DNA from: Lepiota brunneoincarnata | Taxonomy: Eukaryota > Basidiomycota > Agaricomycetes > Agaricales > Agaricaceae | Length of the DNA stretch: 64,000 nucleotides | Assembly (NCBI GenBank): GCA_023014365.1 | Contig: JAEBUN010000001.1 | Location: forward strand, 1,178,001 to 1,242,000 | Reading direction: 5' to 3' | Shown: in pieces, positions 44,144 to 57,291 of the stretch | Position numbering within the stretch: the first letter of the stretch is position 1 | How the letters are laid out: each line of letters begins with the position of its first letter | The notes under the pieces: generated by a model | Told to the model about the DNA's origin: nothing | What the model saw: the letters and a program-made list of their open reading frames with translations, nothing else | The model's database searches: none | Position numbers and translations under genes: made by a program

Positions 44144-44949
44144 TTAATTCTCCTCGCGGGCATATTTCTCCAACTTGTCCATAAACTCAATCCATCTCCC
44201 TTCGTTCCATGTCTTTATCTCTTTCCATTCGTCGCAGTTCTCTCCCCAGATAATCTTCAAGCATCGGAGGAACGAAACAACCACGATATCAGCAAATGTG
44301 ACCGTCTCTCCCATGAAGAACGGGCCGGGACTCTTGCTTCGCCACCCATCCAGTGTGTTGAATGCCGCCTTGATCTTCCCAAACGTCTCTGCCCGTGCCT
44401 CTCCCACGGGATCCACCTGCTCCAGTGGCTTCCCAAAGAACGCACTGCGCGTTTTAATGAAATAATCAGCGCTCTGTGGGCTCAACAGCGCCGGAACTCT
44501 GGGTAACAACATCGGCCATATAGGTGAAGTGAGCTGGCTGAATTGATCGTAAAACGCAGCCTGGAGTGCTTCAGTACCAGGGCGGAATGACTTTAGGCGT
44601 CGTGGGATACGTTTTGTCAAGATACTCCGCGATCTTGTACGAATCAGCAACGGTGGCACCCGTACCGTCGTCGGCTATCGAAGGAAGTGTATAGAGCGGG
44701 CTGCCGTCAGCTTTTTTGCCGTTTGCCGGGATGCCGACCTTCTTGCACTCGCTCTCGACATCCGGGAATTCAACGTAGCGTGTCTTGTACGGAAGTTTCT
44801 TATAGTTGAGGACATATCTGAGTGGCTATTTCAGCTCATTTGTAATAGCAATGCCCAGCATGTCCGAGCTACGCCTACCTAACCTTCCACGGATTTGGGG
44901 ACCAGGTTTTTACTGGACTCCTCGCAGTAAGATCATAGAACGTGATCAT
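44144..44949 (-). pseudogene. Glutathione S-transferase-like protein 2, frameshifted
   Basis: Close tandem copy of GST1. The start ATG is at 44949, the same intron position follows, the C-domain is intact (KIKAAFNTLDGWRSK; GPFFMGETVTFADIVVVSFL) and the stop is at 44144. At about 44579-44582 it has GGG where GST1 has GG (CCAGGGCGG against CCAGGCGG). This shifts the frame between KVIPP and GTEALQAAF and would truncate the protein in the middle. One extra G may be a real mutation or a homopolymer error. Apart from this the gene looks functional. Confidence 0.8.
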
Positions 44950-45689
44950 GGTTCTGAGCTGAACGTTTGGACGTTGGAACGTTAATCGTAGGCTTGGTTG
45001 GGAGCCGTAGAGGTGGGCGGTTCCCCACTCCCACAACCTCATCGACTATATATCGTCTTCATCTGAGATTTTTACCACTGCTATAGGAGCTAGCTTGATA
45101 ATCCAATGATTGTAAACCGCTCACATTACTAAGTACAGTTGAAAGGCATGCGAATCAAGTACCAGGTTTCCGTCCATCCCCCTGCGAGAGAAACTAATAA
45201 TATCCTATCCTAATTCATAGACGTTCACAGGCCAGCACACCATCTTCAAACCAGCTTGATAGACCCAGGGTGTGTCGCACCCAGTCCGACATACACAAAC
45301 GCGATACATCCCCTGTTCGGGTTTCTGATGTCTTCTGTTCCATGGCAAGTACCTCGCCCGAGACAACCGATAAACTGCCTTGAGACTGATATAGATGACT
45401 ACCGTGGGTCAACCGAAGCAGAGATCAAATGCTGTTCAAATATTCAACGTTCATGATTGGCTAAATTTTTTAAATGTATTTCTGAACCAACGCACACATG
45501 ACTCACTTAACCCCAGCTAGCCCAAACCCTTATGCATCCATGCTCTCAAGATCTCATCAATTACCCACCGGAAATACACGTACCGTCCCCAACCTGATGG
45601 CCGAGTCGATCTACCTCCCACAGTTCCAAGTCATTAAATCACTCGCACTCCTGTATTCATCTCCCTAAGGCTCACATGCATGAGCCGCG

Positions 45690-45880
45690 GACACACTCAC
45701 AAAGTCAATAAATGACACTATCTCGCCCATTACAACCGGCCCGCCACAGCCCACCCTGCCTACAAACATAAAAAAAAATCCGTCGTGTCAAGCGTCGCCC
45801 TAAATTTTCGGAATGTCTCCACCTGAGCCTCACCTACTAGGCCAACTGTGTACTACTTGGCAGCTGCGGAGTATTGCGAC
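45690..45880 (-). pseudogene. Decayed glutathione S-transferase relic
   Basis: Minus strand reads GEAQVETFRKFRATLDTTD, then GGPVVMGEIVSFIDFV, matching the GST C-domain order of the neighbours (E-TF-KVKAAF-TLD; MGERVSFVDFV). Stops and frame changes surround it, and an A-run interrupts it. It is a third tandem duplicate long past function. Confidence 0.6.
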
Positions 45881-48800
45881 TGTAGGTTATAAGACCAATA
45901 TTTTGCACCCTCATCCAAGATCGTCATAATCATGAACAAAATAGTCAACCAACCAAGGTATGCTAAAGTTAGGAGAAAGAAAGGGATTCAATCGGGTCCG
46001 CCAATTTTGCCCCGGTGGGGGCGTCAGGGAACGGTGCACAGTACAAGCCGCTCCCGTCTTGTCACTTGTCTGCCGATGCGATGCCGGTATTCTCATCGCG
46101 GACCCATTTTCAGATCTACGAAATCTCACTTTTGCCGTGATCCATCACAATCTTTTTGTTAGTCCCATGATGGATTGTGATGTTGATAAACTCTTCACAA
46201 TTGTGCAAATTCACTGAAACCCTGGGTAATCGATTTCTTGATCTTATACATATTTTGGGGATTGTACTTATTCAGGAGGTTGTGATGAATTTAGGCGACA
46301 TCACAAGGCATCGTGGAATTGATCAAAAATGGAATGGGTCAGAATGAGAGTGAGGATTTGGTGATGCATGGTGATTTGACTCGGATGATTTGTAGAGGGT
46401 GTCTTTGTCATTGGGAACGTATCTATTCATTTGTGGATATGGATGCGGCGATTATGGTCTGCTAGCCATCTCACACGCATTATCGGGAGACCATGCTCAA
46501 CAGCTGGCAGGTCGCAAGGGGTGTAGACCATTTTAATGCCCGTCTTACACATGCGCAGGAATGATATACTTGCCTATTTACATCCACTCTCAAAGACTAC
46601 TTCGCCGTCTTCGCCCTCTTCGAGTGAGGTCGCTAGATTGCTCGATGCCAGCGTTTCCTAACGCCCGACCAAACACTGTACTCGCAGCATTAAGTCCTGG
46701 CTCCTCTCACCTCCGCAAAGCCTTAATACACCAACAGGCTACGTCGGCCATTCAAGCCAATTCGACTCACTGCAGCCTTCGCTAAGTCAGCGCCAAGCGG
46801 TCGCTTGGAACTGCTCTTATGGTCTTAAGTATCTTTCATACAAGCCCAAGGTTGGGCTCAGATATCATGGTCAAAGTTAAGATCGACCCAGACAATAGTT
46901 CACCCTTTCGTGCCTCTTTTAAAAATAGGACTGTGAACCGAAGGGGGGGGGGGGGGGTGAACGTCGGGTTGCACGATGAAGAGTATATTATTTACTAGGT
47001 ACGGCCTCCAGTATCGTATGCAAGGACAACCACCGCGTCGTAGGCAGCCCAGCTTCCAAATACGATACGTTACACATCGACCTCGCGTCTGCAGAGCGCT
47101 CCCCTCCACATACCATGACCTACTCCGCTACCCCACCATCTATTTGCACAAATTGACGTTGAAAAAGCGAACATACCTGGGTGTGGGTTTCAGAAGGCAA
47201 GCCTCATCACAACTACAAGCACAAAAACAAAATAGAGCCGGGAGTTGTTTACGCTAGACTGGCTGTGCGGATGAGGTCATGAGCGCTAGTAACATGTGGC
47301 CGAAGGCCAGGGATCCCGTTCCTCCTACGGCATTTTTATCATAATATAATGGATGGTGACAACATTCCCGATCAATGCACAGCGTGATCCTCAGCACCCA
47401 TGCCTCAAGACATCGTTGGCTCATCATTGCCAAAAATCTGCGTACAGCTCAGATCTATTCACTCCTCGCAAAGCCGCTCTGACTTTCTCTCCACTGTTGA
47501 CTCATTAACTGAATTGACTGGGGTATATGAAATTGTTCGGACAGACACGTTTCTGGCTAAAAGTTAGAGCTCAACTCGTCAGTAAACGAGAATCATCTGT
47601 CAGCCTCTGTCAACAAGGAGCGCCCGTCCTCCGACCTCGATGGTTATCTTCATAAAGGAATTTCATTGATCTCATTCCCGCTCTCCTTCCATCGGAAACA
47701 CTTGGGTCGGACCGGAATTTGTTGTTGGTACACACCAAATCAAATCTGGCTATGTTGAAAAAGTGCGGGATGAGCGCGATCAGGGCGATCAGGGCGATCA
47801 CGGGCCACCAAGCCAACTTGGAGAGTGCGCTAGGCGCACGTACGCCCCTCTCCAGATCGAACAACCGTTGGAACAGGCAATTTCCAGGAGTCCGTGAGCG
47901 AGTCCACTGGTGAGTTTTGAATTAACACCAACAATTTCTCGTATCTTTCAGGATGTTGTATAATTTCTCTCTTCTCAATGATAGCGATCTTTTTTGCCAG
48001 GCGCTTTGAGCCCTGAGATGCCCAAATGATAGGCATCAACATATCGTATCATGCGTGCGTGAAAATTGTCAACCTAGTTCATAGCAACTGTCAAGCAGGG
48101 TACAATAAGAACCCTCATTCCTCTAGCCCACAAAATAGCCCGCCCCCCGAATCCTCCTCCAAGATCCCCACCGCTAAATCATCCACCCTCCTCAAATGTC
48201 GGACAGCGCGATCCATAAAACCCACGAATCAACCGGAACGAAAACAAGCTTCCTGCCAGGTTTTCGCACTCATCCTCCAAACTGTCCAGACTTTGGCGTT
48301 GATTGGATTGTTGGATTGTGCTTGCGATGTTCCTTCAGAGGATGACCTTCATCGCTAAAGTTCTCGATTCGACTATCTACTACGATACCAATTTCAGGAA
48401 CGGAGAGCTTCGTATCTGGTCGAGTTCAACCGACCCAGTTTTGGTTCGCATGCTCCAGAATTAGGGGAGCGCGTGATGCACGGGTCTACTGAGCTTGTAA
48501 GTTGTAGACTTTTTGCGCTTTGGGCCGCAGCGTGCAACGCGACTAATTGCTCATCGTTGCAGCATTGGCGCGCAAAGTGAAATTGCCTGGTTGTATCGGC
48601 CTCACTCAGTAATACTATCGAGTGATTTCTTTCAACAAACATACGTCGGGTGACAGGAACATCATTCTTTGACATTCTTTGACATTCTTTGACATTCTTT
48701 GACGACATGATCAATCAGACAATTTTTGTAGTGTTGGTGTCTCTCCTTATCTGGTCAAACTTCCTATCCTCTATTTCTGTCCTTGGTATTGGTATAATTA

Positions 48801-49235
48801 GCCAACTAAGTCCATAGCTCCTATATCGTACATATATAATGACTACCGTCTTGTGGATAGCTCACGTTCCAAAACCAAAAATATAGGTATACCCCTTCGA
48901 TCTCGCACTCACTGCGTCATGACTTGTCTATCGGATCGTAAACTTCGGAAGGCGGGCCTCACGATTGCCAGGGCAAAGAAAAAGCAGTAGCTGTGCGGAA
49001 AGGGCAGTAGGCAGCAGTCTCAACTCAAAATGGCTGAACGCGTCATGAACAGCAACACCACAATTCTTGGCTCAAAATCTTGGGTGACTGTCGTGTACAC
49101 CATTTGGCAAGTATTCCTATTCCTTTCATCTACAAATCCATCGCATTTTTATTACAATTGTCACATTATTCTGTATTTTTGAAATCTCTCACGGCCCTAG
49201 CGCTCATGCGCTCACGCCTCGCAGGTGTTATGGGC
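45881..49235. other. Gene-poor stretch inside the GST cluster
   Basis: No gene could be supported in 3.3 kb. It holds a 15-G run at 46943-46957, a 9-bp tandem repeat (GCGATCAGG, 2.8 copies) at 47776-47800 and a 10-bp tandem repeat (ATTCTTTGAC, four exact copies) at 48664-48703. Minus-strand ORF 47610-47864 has one hydrophobic helix, but its Ile/Ala-Leu pattern comes from the 9-bp repeat. Confidence 0.5.
48664..48703. repeat. Four exact copies of a 10-bp repeat
   Basis: ATTCTTTGAC repeated four times head to tail, with no variation: a young minisatellite. Confidence 0.9.
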
Positions 49236-50031
49236 TCACCCTCGGAAATCCGCATACTGCTCCAGCCTATTTAGCAAGTCAACCCACCTCCCACCATTCC
49301 AAGTCGCAAAGTCCTTCCACTCCTCACTCTCCTTCCCCCACAACTTGAACCCTTGAATAACAGACGCGATCACAAAATCGACAAACGACACCCTCTCACC
49401 CATCATAAATGCCCCGCCCCCATTCTTCTGGTAAAACCCATCAAGCATATCAAATGCGGCCTTGACTTTCTTGAACGTCTCCACCCGCGCTTCACCAACC
49501 GGTTCAACCTGCTCCAGCGGCTTTCCAAACATCTTTGACCGCGCATTATAATACCACTCGCTCGCACGCTCGTTCAAGATCCCTGGGACTTTGGGCAAAA
49601 TCGTCGGCCAGACAGGCATCAAAGCCGAATAAAATTGGGCATAGAACGCATGTTGAAGTGCCGAACTCGCGAGTGGGAGGACTTGAGGTGTGTCGGGGTA
49701 AGTTTCGTCGAGGTATGCTGCTATTTTAATCGAGTCTGCTACCTTTGCGCCGGTGGAGGAATCGATGATGGCTGGGACTGTGTAAAGGTCGCTTCCATCG
49801 GGCCGTTTGCCTGTGGGTGCAATACCGGCGTTTTTGAGTGTGGATTCAATATCAGGGTATTCCACCCATACAGTTGTGTGGGGGATGCCCTTGTAATTGA
49901 GGACATATCTGTTCAGTTGTGAGTGCAATTGTTACAACTGTAAGAGATGGCAATGACCTTGTCTTCCAGGTATTAGGAGACCATGTTTTGACGCCTGGTA
50001 GGTTGCATGGGATATCGTAGAGTGTGATCAT
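49236..50031 (-). CDS. Glutathione S-transferase-like protein 3
   Basis: Same family as GST1 but more diverged. MITLYDIPCNLPGVKTWSPN (start 50031), intron after NTWKT, then RYVLNYKGIPHTTVWVEYPD, SIKIAAYLDETYPDTPQVLP, PLEQVEPVGEARVETFKKVK and a C-domain with FMMGERVSFVDFVIASV, to the stop at 49236. Full length with no lesion seen. Separated from GST2 by the relic and about 3.3 kb of gene-free DNA. The upstream ATG at 50049 (MFSLLN) is in frame, but family alignment favours MITLY. Confidence 0.88.
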
Positions 50032-50983
50032 GTTTAGTAAGGAGAACACTAGGATTCTAGACTTACTTATACTGCCTCTGGGGGGATCTATTTATACCTC
50101 TGACCCACATTAATAGGCGATTTGAACATTTACCACTCAACATTGCAACAACCATCCCACGCCACCCCTGGATTCCGATGCTATCATCGAGTTTATTTTA
50201 TGTTGTGATTGAATACTGTGGATGTATAGAGCCACAGAGCACTCTCGGAAAGGGAGGGTTAAGGTTCTAATGGTACACTAGTCAATGGAAGGTTTAGTCG
50301 CATTAGACTGCATCTACCACAGTCCACTGGTGCCGCCTCGTCGCCAACGGGGGGTCACATGGGCTGAACCAACTTTGACAACAATTCTCAAGACCCTGCC
50401 TCGCCTAAGCAGCCCCACATGTTAATCAAAGGATCCCATCAGCAACTTTGGGAGTCATAGCCACTATAACCTCCAGCTCAACGGTCGTTATAGGTCGAGC
50501 GAGTGGCTCACGCACGAAGTTTTGTATAGACCAACCCAAAAGAAAGAAGTAGGTATGGCGTTTTCGACAAGCATCCCAAACCCTTACCTTGTATCCAAGG
50601 TCGAGGCACCACGTATGTAGTAAGAATCATACACTAACCGTAAGCTTACACGTCTATTTTGGATTGTAACTCAGTATGCTGAAAATTATTGGGCAGTGCG
50701 TCCGCGACTCCAGTGATTCGTTTAATGGTTCGAGAGAAGGAGACATGTCTCTCGCGCCCTTGCTCAATAATGATGGAGCGCACAGGGTGCTGTCGCAAGA
50801 AAAATGTCCGAAATAAGCTCCTGCGGACGCCGTGACAGTCTGAACAATACAGAATAGGTTCTAATGCGGGCTACAGATCCTGTCCTTCCCCTCGAGCACT
50901 GTCATAAATGGTATGACTAATAAAGAGAAGTAGCGTAAGCTACACAAGACGGGGTGCAACCAAGCCCTCCGATATTTAAACAG
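50032..50983. other. Spacer between GST3 and GDA1
   Basis: About 950 bp without a supported ORF. It should contain the GST3 promoter and the GDA1 terminator. Confidence 0.5.
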
Positions 50984-52749
50984 TTACGCCTTACACGTCA
51001 ACTCTCCGCCGACCATCGCGATCGTCGCACCCAAACACCACCCCAATTCCGTTCCCTCAACCTTCTTTCCAATCATCACCTCCCTCTGATCTTTAAATTC
51101 ATATCCCAATCTCAACAATGCATGCATAAATGTCAAATCAAGGCACCACTCCGGACGGTCGTCAAGTTCTTCTAGTAACTCTTTGTCTGAGCCCCAATGT
51201 TTTTCCCACTCTGCACGACCTTTGCAGACAGTGTCGGCGGTGTTTGCAATGTCAGACACGGTGAGCTTCGCCTCAGACCCGGATTTGTGTGAGGAAGGGA
51301 GGAGAGGGAAAAGGCGATCGTAGAAATATGATAAGAGAAGAACTTTGCCGGAAGGGAAAGTATCAAGTAGGGATGGCTGATAGACTCCGTTAAAAGAGCA
51401 AGGTTTGAGCTCACAAATACTGTGATGAGCACATATTAGTCTCGTTTAGAGCGATTATGGGTGAGTGCTGATGCCACTTACGCATCCTTGGCGAGAACGA
51501 GCTGGATGATACGATCACAAGCCTCGAGCGAGCCAATATCATCCCCATCCATTGTTACGTTCCGCTTTACACCGGTCCGTTCGTCATCGATCTCTATAAC
51601 CCTTCGAGTGCCTTTAGCGAGGCAGGGATTACCAATGAGATTGTGCTCGGTTTCTTTTTGCGACGAGGTTGTCCGGATGGAGGCCATAAAGTCTACAAGT
51701 CGATGGACATGTTTACGAGCCCTCATAAGACCGTAACCTAGATGGGAATGCTGATAGAGCACATGTTTCTTGCCACCGAAAATTAGATCATATTTGTGTT
51801 CACCTTCCTCGAGGTGTGAACCAGAAGTTGCGGATACGGGCTCAAACACAAGCTGTGTCGAGGCCCCTCCGAGGTCGAGAACAGCATACGTAGGCGTGTC
51901 TCGGGGTGTATCAGCGCGAATTGTGTTGAGGAGGTAGTTGGCTGTGATCCAAGCATAGACACCCTCGTCCTTCCCGTCCATGACCACCACTCCATCCTTA
52001 TCTGGTAGCTGGAAAGGGTAGTGATCCTGCAGGCGACGTTCGACCGCTCGAAGGATGTCGCCACTCTGCGAACCTGGAAGGAGTCGAAGGCCAGCAGTCG
52101 CCTTGACAGCTACGGGTGTGCACTTCCTGAAGCTCTCGGGAACGACCCGCTCAGCTTCGTCGAGAAGGATATCCAAGCTCTTCGCCGCCTCCTCTGGCTT
52201 GCCTGCGTGGGCTGAAAGACCAGGCTGTCTCATCTTGAAGACTTCGTACTCGTAAGCCGGGGAGGGGCCACAGTTGTTAAACTTATATATGTGGATACGC
52301 GAACCCGTGGAGCCTGCGTCAATCATGAGGGCATACTGGACAAGGCGTGCGTTCGGCGAGTGTGGTTTAGTACAGTAGGTAGTTTTGGACGGGTCGGGAT
52401 CGGTATCCCAGGATGTAGGATGGACAATGTGGTTTGGAGGTTTGGCAACGGCAGAGTTGTCGTTGCTTGCGTGCCCCTTGGTAGTTGCTGGAGCATTCTC
52501 GATGTCATCGTCATAAGGATAAGAGGGTAGATCTAACTGTGTTCAGAAACATGGGAGTGCCTGGTACAATGGGAATAACGCACCTTTGTACCTGTTCCAC
52601 AGGTAGTTTTCACTACGTGGTGCAGCGAACCACAGGACTCCCACTACCAGCCCAGTGATTATAGCGTATTTCCTCCAGTTGTACCTGTGTTGCCCTCTAG
52701 CGGGACCCAGGCCTCCCTCCAGGCGATCATAGGTGCTGCTACCTGCCAT
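50984..52749 (-). CDS. GDA1: Golgi nucleoside diphosphatase, GDA1/CD39 family
   Basis: Hydrolyses GDP (or UDP) released by glycosyltransferases in the Golgi lumen, so nucleotide-sugar import can continue. A type II membrane anchor, KYAIITGLVVGVLWFAA, follows a short cytosolic N-terminus (MAGSSTYDRLEGG, start 52749). The apyrase-conserved regions are in order: DAGSTGSRIHIYKF (52320), VKATAGLRLL, EGVYAWITANYLL, LDLGGASTQLVFEP and, in the last exon, a LGWCLGA...GELTCKA end at 50984. Introns split the stem region and the stretch after LVLAKDA. An in-frame upstream ATG at 52956 would add about 69 residues, but the family start favours 52749. No lesion seen. Confidence 0.9.
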
Positions 52750-55700
52750 TTTCTGTGACGTGCCCCTTGCTGACGACTCTCCTGTGGTATTCTTTCTTGG
52801 GTGAGCGACTTGAGAACGAGTGGTATCCGATGCAGTAGAGTGTGAGGAGGGTATATTTCCGCCGCTGTCGTCGTCGTGGGCGCTGTTGTGCGTATTCGAG
52901 AGTTTGTTCAGGAGGAGGCCATCGAGCATGAATAAAATCAGTATACAAAGCACCACAAGCGCCCTGTCACACTTCCTTTCACACCATCACAGGTTCTCGG
53001 CTATTTTCGTTTTGCGGGGAGCAACCCTGACTCTCCACCAGCATCCATCGTGATTAATTGCAGTCCCTAGTTGGCAAAGCTAGTACAAGCCTTGTTATTA
53101 GGACATGCTCAAATTGATTCGCATTATGCATTGAGTGACTGGCTTTGGGAATACTTTGGCCACATCCAACACCTGAGCCCGACTAACCAACCGCTCAGCT
53201 CCAAACATGCAAACCTTATTCTCCACCTCTGCACCGAGATCGGGAGACCTAAAAACCTGCACACTTTACACTAGACAGAACTCGTAATTTTTCAGCTCTA
53301 GAGGTTATCGCCCAGAGTCGAGAGAGCTTGTGTTTAATCTCCTTGTTGTCTTTTACGAAGGCTCTCGAATGCTTTTCCTTCTCGACATCTCGTGGTTCGA
53401 TACCAAGTGTGCATTCGTCGCGTGCTATGAATCTGGATTTTACAGATCGAAGAGAATCCGTAACTGATACAAACTCAGCGATGAACGCAAGTCGGACTAA
53501 TTCGACGGAATTATATAAATTAGCGAACAGACCAATATTGGAGCAAGGTGCAGACGAACCCAAAAGGGACACACATGCTGGCTCATAGTGCGGAATGTTG
53601 CCCAATAGTAGGATGAGGTACCGGTCTCGAGCTTCTTCTTGACTGGGGCGCTCGGCCTCGAGCCGAACTCACCAGGAGACGAACTTACAAACGGTTAAAT
53701 TCAACCGATGGGAAGCATCTTCAAACCCTAGATTCTCTTTCGCCCGTTCAGTGAGAAGAGCCACCACCATTAGACAATGCCAAGCTACTACTGTGCGCGG
53801 GCGGACATACTTGCAATATTTCGTTTTCATTCTTGTCAAATTTCCGCAGGAGGGAGTTTGTCATAGGCAGAATGACAAGGGAAAACATGCTCAATGGCGG
53901 AGCGAACAGGACCATACTTCCTCCATGGGTAGGGACTCTGTCCATGGATTGGACGACCTACTAGATCCTGCTGCTGGCAGTTTCACGGGATCCACAGTTT
54001 CGCATACTATTATCTAGAGGTATCGAGAGCTCGACTTGATACCCTCACGAAGGTGATCACCTGTTTGGATAACAGGCTAGGAACGACCGCATTAAGGAAT
54101 TTCGTATGCATGCCTACATTGGCGGTGCTGATGTAAATAGTCCCCAAATGTCTCCGAGGGCATCCGAGCATCTCCATGACCTACTTCAGCAATTTGGAGA
54201 AGTCCATCGGGGCGATCTTGGGTATTGGCCTCCGATCCACCCGCAGCGAGGAATTGCGTGGTCCTAAAGCTCTTCATAGCCTCGGACAAAATTCCAGCCC
54301 TGAAGCTGCACGACAGTACGGTCCGTACTTCCTGGGGCCTCATCTTTCCCGCCGCTATGCGGGATAAAGTACTAGTCCTAGAGCTGACCAGGAGTTTAGC
54401 ATATTGCGTGCAATCGGGGGTTAAGCCTTACAAAACTCATCTCGCTGTATTGGTGACGATGATAGCCGCACTGAACGTGCATGAGTATCAACCAAAGCAC
54501 ACATGGATTGCACCAGAGCCTGGGATTAAGGCAAGGAACTGCAACACACGTGCCCGTAACGTTTGAGCTTCTAGATCAACTCCTGTACTCATATGAAGGT
54601 GCAAGTGGTTGGGAAAAGATGATGGCGGGCTGTGCTTGTGGCTCAACTTAATTCCCTCCTCGGAGATTATCGACAAGAATTTTATGCTAGAGGTAGCGAG
54701 GGTGTGTTGCGGGGGCGCCTTGTACATTAGGAGGTATGCGTATGTGTGGTGGGGTTGCGCCCGAGGGGCAGTCCATATTCAGACATATAGATGCCCATTA
54801 CCCTTGGGCGCTCGAGGATATGTGGATGTTCGGTGAGTGTCTAATCAGCTGAAATTTAAAAGGCTCCAGCGAGATCAGAAGAGTCTTGTCGCTTTCACCA
54901 AATGGGTCGTAATCGATTAGCTAAACTCGGAATAAGCGCTGATATGTATGATGGAGTGTTTGGCGCCCTTTGTCGCCTACGTATATCTTGGAATGGAGGG
55001 GCAAGGCATTCCATGGGATGATACTCGGCACCAACCACTTGAGATTACTCCCTTTTGTCTAGGCGTCTCACTAAATGTCAATCGTACCATTAAGAATAAA
55101 TTGGTTGCGCTCTGCGGAATAACCTCTCCCCGCACATTTTCCCCCTAGAACCTCTTAAAAGTAGAGACAATTGATAAACGCTATGGCGTAGGATGGAACC
55201 CTGTCTGACTCATCATTTGTATCTACGTGCCTGAATTCTCCCGCGAAGTAGGAGATGGACGGATTGGGATGTTCTGGAAGACAATAAGGCCATTAGGAGC
55301 TTCACTTGTACAAAAAACATGGCGGCCCTCTGTGCGATCCGCATTCACGAAGTACAGCCTGATGCAGCAACTGTTAGGAACGCGCGACATACAGTAAATG
55401 GGAAAGGAGACACCTCGCATCCGACGAGGAAGCTGATTATTACGCAACAAGAATGTAACAGTGGATCTCCCAGCGTCTAATCTTCGTCTATCAGACCTAA
55501 AACCTCCTGAAATCCGCAGCAGGATCGAATATAAAACTCAAATTCCTGATTATGATGCCATTCCGTTAACGGATCAGCAGCATCGTATAGCGACCGCGTT
55601 TAAAGTAGGCACGAGAGAATAAGGACGAACATGTACATACGGTAAATCGCACTGGCGACCAGCATTTACATACAAAACCTCTCGAACCTCGTACGGACAC

Positions 55701-57291
55701 CAAACTCACGATTGGCGGCAGATACTGATTGGATTAGCCAGGAGAAAGGGGCAACTGCTGCGACCAGGGTCAAGCCTCCGCAACCACCGGAGAATACTAC
55801 CATGGTAGTTCTTACGTCGCTAAGGCGCTTCGGGGGCAACGCAAGTTCTTCAATCAAATTTCACCCAGTCCGTACATACAATAATAGCAGAACGATCACG
55901 TGGAGCTGGATTCTCGTAGGGACCTAAGGGGATGTTCGGACGACGAAATGATGGAAATGACGCAGTCGCAGGGAAAGAACGTTGCACAGGTTCGACACGA
56001 TCAGGATGGAAACCAAATTGCCCAACGGGCTCTAGCTATGGCAGTGGTCTGGTGATATCTGGCTGATCTAGCTAGCGCCGAGAACGACGAAAAAAGAGAA
56101 TACCCCGATCTACATACACATCTGGCTCGCTGGCGGTGTGTGGGCCGAGACAGGGACATTATTGCGAAATGGATGTGCCCAATGATGCATCGATGATGAT
56201 CGAGGCCTAAATAAATCGGGACTCGACGGCCCCGTGACTGCTGCGGGACAGAGATGCGAGAGTTACTTAGGAACTTTTAAGAGTTTGACCTGGGCTTCGT
56301 TACATCCACAGGGATCCCACAGAATGTTCAAAAGGTGACAAGGAACATGCACTAAGTTTAAGCATCCATCATGATTGTGTCCTTCTTTTCTTGTTACTCG
56401 AACGTTATGCACACATTGGCAGTGATTCTCGTCGCGGTCTAGTGGCTTCGGGATTCAATGCTAACCCTGTGTCTACTAACGGAGCATGTGTTACTGTCTA
56501 CTGCAGTGGGAGCAGACCCACTCCAATGTCATGAATAGCAAGGGTGACCAAGGGTGATTACTACTACAATTAGTGATCCGTCCTTTCAGAGGAACCCAGC
56601 ATAAACGTCAAAGCACTTACCACGTTCTATCGCCGACGACCGATATATTTGTCCAGGTGAGCCCAGCTCTATAACAGGAATTCAACACATCTTCGCTTAA
56701 CGATTGCGCACTGACCGGAATGTCGCTAAGCGAGCTCTATGGGAATCTACCTGTACGTAACTCGAGAACGGGATACATGCTCAGTATAGACCCCTATCCT
56801 AGAGACATAGCCCCGGGCTTCACCACTGCCTCTGATTCGTATGTCTCTGGAATGGGAGGGGGAGAGTCGATTACGGCTCTCTCCAACGCTCCACAGCTAC
56901 GGCATTCCAATAAGGCACGGGGTGCACACAAACTCACAAATAGACGCCAGGCGGTTGATGCTAATCATACAGCGAGCTGGACGGAATGTTATAAGGAACC
57001 CACATTCTCATCAATTGCACAGGGTAAGCGTTGCGTCAACCCTGCACAACAAGTCTTATTCTAGACATCTAAGCGTCAACGAATAGATAAGCGAGATCTA
57101 AAGCATAAGTTGATTCCGTAGTTAGGCGCTGGGTCTGGTCGCGAATGATAGATTGGCGAGGGGCGATACTTCCAGAATCTGATCCCTTCCTCCGGAATGC
57201 ACGAAGGTTACAGCAGGGCCTAATGATGCAATGCAGTTTCTTGCATTCCTTCAAATAGCTGGGCTGCCAGGAGTGAAGGTAGTTCTTTCCC
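52750..57291. other. Gene-poor 4.5-kb region
   Basis: Only short ORFs on both strands, none with family features. The longest, minus 53249-53605, is helix-rich (EKEKHSRAFVKDNKEIKHK) but unsupported. The composition resembles neutral intergenic DNA or very old repeats. 52750-52960 is the GDA1 5' region. Confidence 0.45.

Noticed and set aside
46943..46957. 15-G run, with a 14-G run at 58975-58988
   Set aside because: Could suggest G-quadruplexes, but single runs are more likely slippage or assembly features.
47610..47864. Short membrane-protein ORF on the minus strand
   Set aside because: Its hydrophobic Ile/Ala/Leu run comes from a 9-bp tandem repeat and nothing around it supports a gene.
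48664..48703. Short regular repeats considered as CRISPR-like
   Set aside because: Copies are head to tail with no spacers and the genome is eukaryotic.
52749..52956. Longer N-terminus for the GDA1-type protein
   Set aside because: The in-frame extension would place a second hydrophobic segment before the known anchor; the family form starts near MAGSS.
53249..53605. Helix-rich 118-residue ORF on the minus strand
   Set aside because: No recognisable motif, no clear splice partners and surrounding DNA looks non-coding.
54092..54566. Overlapping ORFs on both strands
   Set aside because: Open frames on both strands with no domain pattern; likely chance in gene-poor DNA.
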